Below are positions 1 to 9,501 of a DNA stretch of 64,000 nucleotides, piece after piece. This DNA comes from Colletotrichum lupini (taxonomy: Eukaryota; Ascomycota; Sordariomycetes; Glomerellales; Glomerellaceae). The position numbers and the translations under genes are program-made. Numbering within the stretch: the stretch's first letter is position 1; every line of letters begins with the position of its first letter. The DNA is taken from NCBI RefSeq assembly GCF_023278565.1, contig NC_064676.1, positions 2,604,001 through 2,668,000 of the forward strand, in the 5' to 3' direction. Under the pieces are notes generated by a model that worked only from the letters and a program-made list of their open reading frames with translations, searched no databases and had not been told where the DNA came from.

Positions 1-29
1 TTGCTTCCGATGCCTTTGGATGAGGAGTG

Positions 30-1062
30 TCACTTTATAGATTCATCGGGCCTAACTTTCTCCTCTTCGCCCTTGTTTTTGTGGGGGTTTTGACTTACTT
101 CCTTTCCTTGCAAGACCGCAGGCGGGAACTGGGAGTTCATTCCCTTCATATCGACCTGTATGGCAACACTGATCAGTACCGTTCTGCTCAGCTTGGGGAA
201 GCAGAGCACTCTCACCCCGTTCAAATCTAGGCCAACGTCGATCTGGCCCGGAGAAATGCAGTTGATCCTCACCCCCGAACCTTTGAGCACAGCAACGCCG
301 GCTTTCACGACACCAAGCGCGGCGTGGGCCGCCATCGTGTAGCACGGCCCCCAGCACCCGCCATACGTCGATGCCACGCTGCTGATGACGATGATGCTGC
401 CGTACTTTTGGCTCTTTGGCGCCGCGTTCGGGTACGATTGCTTCTCCGTCAGTTTGGCCATGGCGGGAGGCGCATACTTGAGCGCGAAGAAGGGCGCCAT
501 GGAATGTGCCTCGAAACACCGCTGGAGGTCGGCTGGTGTCGTTTCGTTGATGGACGGGGGCCCGAGCAGGCCTGCGGATGACACCCAAATGTCGAGGCGC
601 CCAAAGGCATTGAGAAGCTCGTCAATGAGAACCAGAGTCTCTTCTTCTTTGGCAACGTTGAATGGATAGGGAATAATCTTGGTGTTGGGGTGCTCTTGGT
701 GCACCTTGGTGACGAGAGGCTTGAACGTCTCATCACTGGCCGTCTTGTCGCATGCTGGACCGTGTCATTCATTTTCTGTCCTCGGTTTCGTTCAAGATTT
801 TGGTTGTCATCTTACCATATATAGAAGCGGCCCCATGAGCTGTCTATGTATTAGTGACGCCTTTTCGAGGTAGCGAACAAACTCCTACCTGCCAGCTCTT
901 CGATGATAGCCCGTCCAACAGGCTGAGCGGCTCCTGTGACAACGCAGACGAAGCCATACTGGCCACGATACTTAGTACACCATGCATGAACTTCTAATGG
1001 TAGCAATGACGTACAAGCTTGCCATCGGCGCGGTAGGGACTGAAGTCAACAGTCGTATCCAT
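30..1062 (-). CDS. Atypical short-chain dehydrogenase/reductase (SDR)
   Basis: A predicted ~260-residue SDR fold protein in four exons (1062-1015, 958-889, 754-216, 155-30). The joins read through cleanly (…EELA/ACDKTASDET…, …DLNG/VDMKGM…). Rossmann strand 1 is VCVVTGAAQPVGRAI near residue 21, the active-site serine is in VISSVAS, and the tyrosine is in CYTMAAH. Departures from the SDR consensus are visible in the DNA: the glycine motif is TGAAQPVG rather than TGxxxGIG, NNAG is replaced by SSAG, and YxxxK is YTMAA, so the catalytic lysine is alanine. Substrate is unknown and it may not be a working oxidoreductase. The 3' end is uncertain: a good donor (GTAAGT at 98-93) could be joined to an AG at 53-52, giving a short end with a stop at 45-43 instead of 30. 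The gene stands alone at the window edge. Confidence 0.75.
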
Positions 1063-3785
1063 CTTCGCAATTTATGAGATGATGTGCTAACTAAAGTGAA
1101 CCGTAATTACATATACGTGAGAAGAACAGAACCTAACAGAGTCTCCTCTCAGATAAAACAAGGGAGGCCGAGCTGAAATATTCAGATTCGATACAAAAAG
1201 TCAGGAGCAGAAGAAGTAACCTCAAGTTGTGCCACACTCGAGGCTAGACTCTGAGCGGCTCAACCTTGCATGCCCAAACGGGCCAATGCCGTCACCAACA
1301 CGCGAACTGAGATGATGCTTCTCCGAGGGGATTGGCAGCCTTTGCAGCTACCAGACTGTGGAGGCGAAACTTCCTCCAACCAGTGCAAGATTTATGCTGT
1401 TTTTTGGTCAGAGATAAGGTATTGCAAAATCAATATAAAAACCATCGACTCAGGTGTTGTTCCACTCGCTGACTTGAGAAGTCAGTCTTTGTACATGCCG
1501 TAAGAACATGGCTCAACTCAGTCTGCGAAACCAGTTAACGGTGGGTTTCGTTGCTTTGGGGCCGGCATTGGCTCTAGCTTTCAGCCCGCGCGGGGTGTCC
1601 ATTGAGATCCGCGCCTACTACCGATATCAGTGACATTCAAATCATTTTTGTCTGATTGGAGGATTCTGGTCGTAGGCCCGGACGACGGAGATGCTCATAT
1701 CTCCCCCACCAGCTTCCAGTAATAATTTGATCGCATACCTACCTTACAGATCGGCCTATCATATGCATTTTGACGGTTGCTGGTCATTGTATGAGCTGAT
1801 CATCATAATATCCTGCAGTGCTGTTGACCCTAATGCAATTGTTGATCATACTTTGGCAGCCTTTGAAGCCTAGAGTAGTCAAGCATTTAGAAGGTGAACA
1901 ATACGTCGAGGAATCGCGCGAACTTTCTTTCATTCAATGTGACCCACTGCAGGGGAAGTAAGCCGGTGTAACTCTTGAAATCGGTTTGCCCTGTTGGCAG
2001 CGACGGTTCTGGAATACCTTGGCCAAGTATCGAAACCCGTGAGGCTAAGACGCCAGCTTCTGCTGGTGTCTATGCCAGCTGATTTCCATCGATGAGAAGT
2101 GGAGGAAGTTATACTGTGGTAAGAGAACCGAGTATCGGTATGCCCAAGAGTGCTGGTTATCTTTCTTAGAGATACTGAGCTTATTCAGGGCCGAGTTTCA
2201 AAGGAGCAAGAAGTGTACCGTTCCTAGGACGACACTGTCCGAGCACGACCAGAGGTGCATTGGGTACCTAAGGTCCGAAATCACGGACATCTGCAGGATG
2301 AGGAGGATGACCTGAACACACCCGCAACCGGGTCAACGTTCTGGAAGGCCGGGAACCTCAACAAATATCTTATGAGACGATGCGACACAATAGAGTGCGA
2401 CCACGCATGACTTAAAGATGAGCGTAGTCTGATGCCATCGGCCGAAGTCGTGGGGGTTTTTTGCCAGTATTAGGTATGAGGTTTACAGTTAATATTGTGT
2501 TGCCACACGTTCAACGAACTGTTGAAACATGAATACTTACAACCAGGCATATTTGTTTGATGAGCAATTAGTAGGGTGAGTGCCGGCCTCGGAACGCTGA
2601 TGTGACAGTACGACAAGGAGGTTGTCTCGCACTCAGCTAGAGACTGGTGTAAGCGAGCATGTCTGTTTGCTGGAGGCTGAGCTATCCACCGAGCAGGCAG
2701 TCGCCAGCGGTGACTGATACTCCTATGGAGACTGGTCCGCCGTTCCTGCGCAGTGCAGAATGACGATGACGGATGAGAAATCCACCTCTACCTTTTGCCC
2801 CGCTTAGCTAAGATTCCCGTCGGGTGGTGGGGACCAGATTGTCGGAAATTGTTAACGGGCTACTTCTGCGATACGTCGGATGTGTGGGATAAGAATAGGC
2901 TTCGAGGCTGGTTGGGGAAAGGAAATCAGGCTGAGAGACGGCGCAGATTGTTATCAGAGACCCCTGGAAGGCGGACAAAGAGTTATTTCTGGGGCGATCA
3001 GGGTCCGTCCTGCTGGTCCTCGAGGTAGGAGTCGAAGGACCGTCAAAGACCCCTCGGACCAGGTACCTATGGTAGGAGAGGACGGAGAGGCTGCAAGTAT
3101 TGCATCATCAGCACCGCCACAGTGGCTGGAAAGAATTCCATGTTCTTCCATCGATTTCAATTTGGGGCCATTTGGGCGCGGGACATGCGCAAGGCGACCC
3201 GCCTTTGCAGCCTGCTTCTCCCTTTATTGTGAAAAATCCAGTGTCCCAGTGTCCCGTCACTAGCGCACTTCGGTCCATTCAGCCAAGGTACATTTCCACC
3301 GTACTCCTCCCCGCCAGGAACCTCACCCATCAATAACTTCCTCGCCAGCCCGGCTACAGATCTCCTCTCAATTTTTTCCTACTTTCCCCCGCAACTATCT
3401 CCCTCTTTCTAGTTTTACATCAGATACCCAGTTGCGCAATCGCCATTCTCGACTTCTTTCAGAAAGTGAGTACCTCTCGGTGTTTCCTGCAGCGCAAAGC
3501 GAATCGGAGTTATGTTTTTACCCGCCAAACTAAGTCCGCTTTACCTCTTTCTCCTGCTGAGACGGCTCTACCCCGAAGCCGCCAAAAAACGATGGTTTTC
3601 TCTGCTTCGACCCTGTCTTTTTCGCATCACAAAAGCGGGAATGCGCAAGACGACACTGCAAACCTAGCGAACCATTTTCGATTCATTCAGCTGACATTTG
3701 GTCACCCAGGCCCCTCCATAGATTCCTATTCAGACCTCCGGTTATCGTCAAGCCTTAGATAAGGATTACTGTACCAACCAGCACG
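1063..3785. other. Intergenic spacer with no supported gene
   Basis: This 2.7 kb separates the SDR start from YDJ1. Short open frames occur on both strands but none shows a recognisable domain or fungal codon bias. The last ~400 bases before 3786 are rich in C and T, as expected for the promoter and leader of a highly expressed fungal gene. A 42-codon frame starting at 1508 looks signal-peptide-like but is too short to call. Confidence 0.6.
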
Positions 3786-5216
3786 ATGGTCAAAGAAACG
3801 AAGCTCTACGAAACCCTCGGCGTACGTTGAACACGGAAGTGCCTCCAAAGAGCTGGGACAGATCATTAACATTGAAACAGGTTGCGCCGACGGCGACCGA
3901 ACAGGAGCTGAAGAAGGCGTACAAGACAAATGCCCTGAAGTACCACCCTGGTAAGCACCAATAAACCCGCCGCATCCTCACGGGCCGGCTGACAAGACCT
4001 CCACAGACAAGAACGCCCACAACCCCGATGCTGAGGAGAAGTTCAAGGAGATTTCCCACGCCTACGAAATTCTTTCCGATTCCCAGAAGCGTACTGTCTA
4101 CGACCAATATGGCGAGGCTGGTCTCGAAGGCGGTGCCGGCGGTGGTGGCGGCATGGCTGCTGAGGATCTGTTTGCTCAGTTCTTCGGTTCCGGTGGCGGC
4201 TTCGGCGGCGGCCTTGGAGGCATGTTCGGTGGCGGCGGCATGCCTAACCGCGGACCCCCCAAGGCTCGCACGATTCACCACACTCACAAGGTCTCCCTCG
4301 AGGATGTCTACCGCGGAAAGATCTCCAAGCTGGCTCTCCAGCGGTCCGTCATCTGCTCCAAGTGCGAGGGCCGTGGCGGCAAGGAGGGTGCTGTCAAGCG
4401 CTGCGCTGGCTGTGATGGTCACGGCATGAAGACCATGATGAGACAAATGGGTCCTATGATCCAGCGTTTCCAGACCGTCTGCCCTGACTGTAACGGAGAG
4501 GGCGAGACGATCAAGGACAAGGATCGCTGCAAGCAGTGCAACGGAAAGAAGACCATTGTCGATCGCAAGGTTCTCCACGTCCACGTCGACCGTGGTGTCA
4601 GGAGTGGCACCAAGGTTGAGTTCCGCGGTGAGGGTGACCAGGCCCCTGGCATCCAGGCTGGTGACGTTGTTTTCGAGATCGAGCAGAAGCCCCACAACCG
4701 CTTCACTCGCAAGGAGGACGACCTTCTGTACCAGTGTGAGATTGAGCTGGTGACTGCGCTGGCCGGTGGAACTATCTACATTGAGCACCTCGACGACAGG
4801 TGGCTCAGCATCGAGATCCTTCCCGGTGAAGCCATTGCACCTGGTATGTCAAATTCCGTGCTGCCTTTCATGTTCGTAGTTACTAACACGTCACAGACGC
4901 TGTCAAGATGGTTCGCGGCCAGGGTATGCCTTCTCCTAGACACCACGACTTCGGCAACCTTTACATCCAGTTCAACGTCAAGTTTCCTGAGAAGGGCTGG
5001 ACAGAGGACCCCGCGGCCTTCGAGGCTCTCCAGAAGTTGCTTCCCGCCCCTTCGCTGCAAACCGTTCCTCCCCCTGAGGCTATGACCGAGCCCGCCGACC
5101 TCGAGGATCTCGACAACTCTTCCCAGGCTAGAGTCTTCGGAGGTGCTGGCGGTATGGACGAGGACGACGAGGACGGCCACCCCGGTGCCGAGCGCGTGCA
5201 GTGCGCTTCTCAGTAA
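3786..5216 (+). CDS. YDJ1: Type I Hsp40 co-chaperone (DnaJ/Ydj1/Mas5)
   Basis: Cytosolic and ER/mitochondrial-surface J-protein that stimulates Hsp70 ATPase and delivers unfolded or precursor proteins. 420 residues in four exons (3786-3821, 3881-3950, 4007-4843, 4897-5216). The J domain starts TKLYETLGV with HPD at the exon 2/3 junction (codon split G/AC). A Gly/Phe-rich stretch follows (about residues 75-105), then four zinc-binding CxxCxGxG-type repeats (CSKCEGRG, CAGCDGHG, CPDCNGEG, CKQCNGKK), then the C-terminal substrate-binding domains. The protein ends CASQ, a CaaX box that should be farnesylated; yeast Ydj1 ends with the same four residues. Length equals the family norm. Codons are strongly C-ending, pointing to high expression. 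It converges on TRM82. Confidence 0.97.
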
Positions 5217-5715
5217 ATGACGTCATGTTCCGATGGTATTGGTATTACGAGCATCTCTGGCGTGGTGGGGGGAAGGGGGCGTGGGCGAGATTTCTTTTCA
5301 CAAACCCGTTCGACAGAACGAAATTGCATATTTTCTCCAGTCACGGATGAACGGACACGGTTGCATGAAAACGGTGAAGGGGCTCGCCGTTGGGAGACCG
5401 TTCTCAGATGGTGGAAATCAACCAGCCACGACGTCTCGCCTAGACGCCCGTGTCGGGTTCGTCGAGAATGGAGGCTGGATTCAAGTGGACCAGCACACAT
5501 TAACAGGGAAATCTGGTCCAGCGCGTGCTTATTCTCAAAACATCACTTGGCTTCTTTTGCTCGACGGACATTCGAGACTTGGTAGGAAGGCGTTCACGGT
5601 CATAGAGAGGATAATTCGCTGAATCGAATTGATGATAAACGTGCCTGATTTGCTTTTGCCCGCCTGATGTATGCAGCCCCCGCAACGTAAATTTTGACGC
5701 AAGTTCTTCCCATGT
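5217..5715. other. Convergent 3' region between YDJ1 and TRM82
   Basis: About 500 bases between two facing stop codons. It should hold both 3' untranslated regions and polyadenylation signals. Overlapping frames here lack homology and I see no RNA gene. Confidence 0.6.
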
Positions 5716-7499
5716 CTATTCTTTTGACACAGGCTCGCCTTCAGCCTGCGCTTGTTCCTCGCCTTCTCCCTCCTCGCCATGCTCATCATCGCCTCGCTTG
5801 CGCAAGTCCTCGGTATTGTAAAGCAATTTCCTCACCTGCTCGTGAGACATATCGAACTCAGCCTCACTCACGCTAGCGTCCTGGATTCCAAGATCCTGGG
5901 ACGAGAAGGCGGCGCCGGTCCATCTAAAAGAGACGATACCGTTGGGTGCGGCGTCGTTCTCTGACGGGTCAATGGTCACCAATATGCTCGTCATTGAGTT
6001 CTCGGTAGCAATAGGTGCTACGTGAAGCGGGTTTCCAGGGAGCGAGATGGTCTGTACGTGTGAAAGGGTGTTGTCTTCCGCCAAACGAAGGACGAGGATG
6101 GCAGATACGCTGATTATCGACTTAGCTATCATGGATTTGGTGTTAGAGATAAGAGTGACGAACCTTTCGCATACTACCAGGACGACAGGCACCTGTAAGC
6201 CATTCTCCGTGACATTGGCCGAAAGCAGCTGGGCGACAGCGACCTTTGTAGTCTCCTTGTCGATTTGCTGAACTTGCCCCAGGATATCGAATTTGGAAAG
6301 GACCTTGCCGTTCTCCCAGTCCCAGGCGAACAGCTCGCTGTCTCCGCCTCCCGAGACCAAGATATCCTGACTCGGCAGCGTCAGCGCACTGATGAAGTTG
6401 GCGTGGCCGAGGCAGAAGCCCTCGATGACGTGGGCGTGCGGCATGAAGCGCGAGACACGGATGTGCTCGTCGCGGTCGGCCGTGATGATGTACCGGCGGG
6501 ATCCCTTTGACGCAAGCGTCAGCGCAGTGAGCATGGAGACGTGGCCGATCTGGAGCGTGTGCTCGAACGCCGGCTGTTCCTTTGTGACGTCGCGCTTCGA
6601 CTTTTGCTGCTCGCGCAGCTGGCTCTGGAGAGCGCGGAGGTTGCTCTTGGAGTGCACTGTGAAGGAGTTGGCTTCCGGCGTGAATGGTTTGGCAAGCGCG
6701 GGGGCCGTTTCGGAGGCAGCCTCGGGCTGAGCCGCGGCGTCGGAGGATTGCGATACTTCCGAGGGGATTAGCGGCAGAGAGTAGACGTCTCCGAATTTGT
6801 CTGCGCTCAAGATGGTTTCGCTGTCTGGGCAGATGAGGACCGAACAGGGACGTTTAGGCATTTGTCTTTCGAGTTATGTGTTAAGGCTAATGTACATGAC
6901 GGTGTAAGTCGGACAACGTACCTCTGGCTCAACTCCTTCAAGTTTCCCTTGCCGTCGTGCTCAAAGACCCAAAGAGACTTGTCATGACCCGAGATGGCCA
7001 ATAGGTGACTTCCGTTGCTGGTGGTCGTCATGATAGTGATGACAGGGTAGTCCGGGACTCTCGCAAAAGCTGCGCCGCGGTTGTTTTGCTGGCCATCCCG
7101 GTTGTTGCGCCTCAAGTTCTTGGTTCCCTTTCTCCTATCTCTTTTCTGCTCTTCGGCCTTCTGAGGTTCGCTGTCGACAACCATGGCATCGGTATCCTTG
7201 ACTTCTTCCTGGGCCTCTTCCGCCTTCCCCTCCTCGCCGCTATCGACTCTCTGACGCTTGGCGGGCGGTCCATCCTCCTCGTTGGCTGGAGTTGAAGGCG
7301 TGGGAACACCAGAGCTCACTTCAATCTCAACTTTCGCCGCAGCAGCTGACGCAGCAGCAGCAGCAGCCTTTTCGACGTCGGGATGCTTCCATGTTGAGAT
7401 GTGAGCGCCGTCTTCCAGGCTGAAAGAGTGAATCTTTCCACCCCTGGCAGCAAAGATCACATTACCCGCAGGCTCGAGGCAGTTGTAGAGAACCTTCAT
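5716..7499 (-). CDS. TRM82: tRNA (guanine-N7) methyltransferase WD-repeat subunit Trm82
   Basis: Non-catalytic WD40 partner of Trm8 (human WDR4/METTL1). The heterodimer makes m7G46 in tRNA variable loops in the nucleus. 575 residues in two exons (7499-6922 and 6865-5716). The join gives …KELSQRQMPKRPCSV…, restoring the blade that contains ILSADKFGDVYSLPL, a family signature. Blade motifs visible are GHDKSLWVFEHDGKG, TADRDEHIRVSRF, SGGGDSELFAWDWENGK. A low-complexity Ala/Glu/Lys-rich insert sits at about residues 42-130, and the C-terminal tail is acidic (GEEGEGEEQAQAEGE). It is longer than yeast Trm82 because of these inserts. It leaves a 441-bp divergent promoter shared with RPP0. Confidence 0.93.
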
Positions 7500-7940
7500 G
7501 GTGAAAATGCGACTTATTCAAAGTTGTCCTCGCTCAATTGGCATGAGTTGAAGTTGCGCCTGCAAGGGACGTAGAACTTTCACTTCAGACTCATTGCATC
7601 TGAGCACATGCCCCACCACCAGATCTCTGTGAGGAAAAAGAGCGGTACAAGCTAACATGTATCTTTTTTCTCCAAAGCTTGGGCCAGCAATCTGCCTGCA
7701 GGCTGCCCCGCGCTTGTCCTCCTCTGGGACTAGACCCACTCGGTTGCCCTGATGGGGGCAGCGGCGCCCAGCCGCAACACACACCGAAATTTCGTTTGGT
7801 GAAGCAAAAAGCGCAAATTCTGGGGACAGCCTTTTTTTTGCCTTTTACAACATCAACTTTTGATACCCAAATTCCCATCACCAACCAATACCCAAAATTT
7901 CTTTTGCCCTTAAACAACCTGCCTTCGTAAATAAGAAGAT
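7500..7940. promoter_or_regulatory. Divergent promoter TRM82 / RPP0
   Basis: The 441 bases between two head-to-head start codons must contain both promoters and leaders. On the RPP0 side there is a pyrimidine-rich leader, an AAAATTT stretch at 7894-7900, and a purine-rich context before the ATG at 7941. AAAATTT resembles the core of the yeast ribosome-biogenesis element RRPE, but that link is inference. Confidence 0.5.
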
Positions 7941-9020
7941 ATGGGGGGCAAAACTGCGAACAAGGCCGGCTACTTCGACAAGCTCAAGGGCTTGCTCGAG
8001 GAGTACAAGTCCATCTTCATCGTCACCGTCGACAATGTCAGCTCTCAGCAGATGCACGAGATCAGACAGTCCCTCCGTGGTGAGGGTGTCGTCCTGATGG
8101 GAAAGAACACCATGGTACGTTTTTCGCGACGCGGAGCTCAATCGCGCATCGCCGACCTTGGAAGAACGCGTTTGCTAACCTCAGTTTGAAATCTAGGTTC
8201 GCCGTGCCCTCAAGACCTTCATCCCCGACTCCCCCGAGTACGAGCGTCTCCTTCCCTTCGTCAAGGGTAACGTTGGTTTCGTCTTCACCAACGGCGAGCT
8301 CAAGGACATCCGTGACAAGATTCTCGCCAACAAGGTCGCCGCCCCTGCTCGTGCCGGTGCTCTCGCTCCCGCCGATGTCTGGGTTCCCGCTGGCAACACC
8401 GGTATGGAGCCCGGTAAGACCTCTTTCTTCCAGGCTCTCGGTGTCCCCACCAAGATTGCCCGTGGTACCATTGAAATTGTGTCGGACCTGAAGCTCGTCG
8501 AGGCCAACACCAAGGTCGGCCCCTCCGAGGCCACCCTCCTCAACATGCTGAACATCTCCCCCTTCACCTACGGCATGGGTATCGCCCAGGTCTACGACCA
8601 GGGCAACTGCTTCCCCGCTGATGTCCTCGACATCTCCGAGGACCAGCTCCTCAAGACCTTCGCCGGCGCTGTCACTGCCATCGCCGCCGTCTCCCTGGCC
8701 ATCAACTTCCCCACCCTTCCCTCCGTCATCCACTCTTTCTTCAACGGATACAAGAAGGTTCTCGCTGTCGCCATCGAGACCGACATCTCCTGGCCCGAGA
8801 TCGAGGAGCTCAAGGACCGTATCGCCAACCCCGACGCCTACGCCGCTGCCGCTCCCGCTGCCGGTGCTGCTTCCGGCGGCGCTGCCGAGACCAAGGCCGA
8901 GGAGAAGGAGGAGGAGAAGGAGGAGGAGTCCGATGAGGATGGCGGCTTCGGCGGTCTCTTGTATGTTCACCCAACCCTTCTGCGCGTTTTGCCATTGCTA
9001 ACATCCTTTCTAGCGACTAA
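7941..9020 (+). CDS. RPP0: 60S acidic ribosomal protein P0 (uL10)
   Basis: Base of the ribosomal stalk. It binds 25S rRNA at the GTPase centre and carries P1/P2 dimers. 314 residues in three exons (7941-8114, 8197-8960, 9014-9020), close to yeast P0 at 312. Visible are the uL10 domain ([34 protein letters not shown]), the P0-specific insertion, and the acidic tail [18 protein letters not shown]. The last 53-nt intron splits the conserved tail, so the third coding exon is only CGACTAA (the last nucleotide of Phe excepted, then Asp and stop). Without that splice the conserved GLFD end would be lost. Codon bias is extreme, as expected for a ribosomal protein. Confidence 0.97.
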
Positions 9021-9501
9021 ATTTGACGGGAAATCGGTGATGTTACGGCTACTATCTGGGCTACGAATGGGTTTACGAAGATACGTGGATCTTGATCGCT
9101 GTATAGATGGGTTGCCGGTCAATCAAGCACATCGCATTTGACGGCAAAAACAATTCGCTCTTGACTCTTGGTGATGTGACTATGCTCGTAAGCATTCACT
9201 TCTCCGTCTCTCAAAGGTTAGTACTTGCTTATTTTTTGTTTCTATAACTTCCCCCTCGCTTCCTATGATTATTTAAATGTTCAAGAGCTTTTTAACCCTG
9301 ATCTACTTGATGTCACACAATTTCCGTATGAGAGAGCAACTTCAATCGTTATCTTTACTTTTCAGCCTCAGTTCCACGTGGGTATCATGGCTAACATACA
9401 AGAAGGTACAGGTTTTGATATCACACCGCCCTATCGTACAGTGAATTTTCCCCACCGCTTCCCATGCCGCCAAACGTGATGACCACCACGCCTTACTTAG
9501 C
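9021..9501. other. Convergent 3' region between RPP0 and MSH1
   Basis: About 480 bases between two facing stop codons, AT-richer than the flanking coding sequence. Likely 3' untranslated regions. No gene or RNA is supported. Confidence 0.6.

Noticed and set aside
3790..4788. 332-codon minus-strand frame opposite YDJ1
   Set aside because: It mirrors the highly biased codons of YDJ1; the sense strand encodes an unmistakable Hsp40.
8062..8970. 302-codon minus-strand frame opposite RPP0
   Set aside because: Gly/Val/Leu/Asp-rich low-complexity product, an artefact of C-ending codons in the sense gene.
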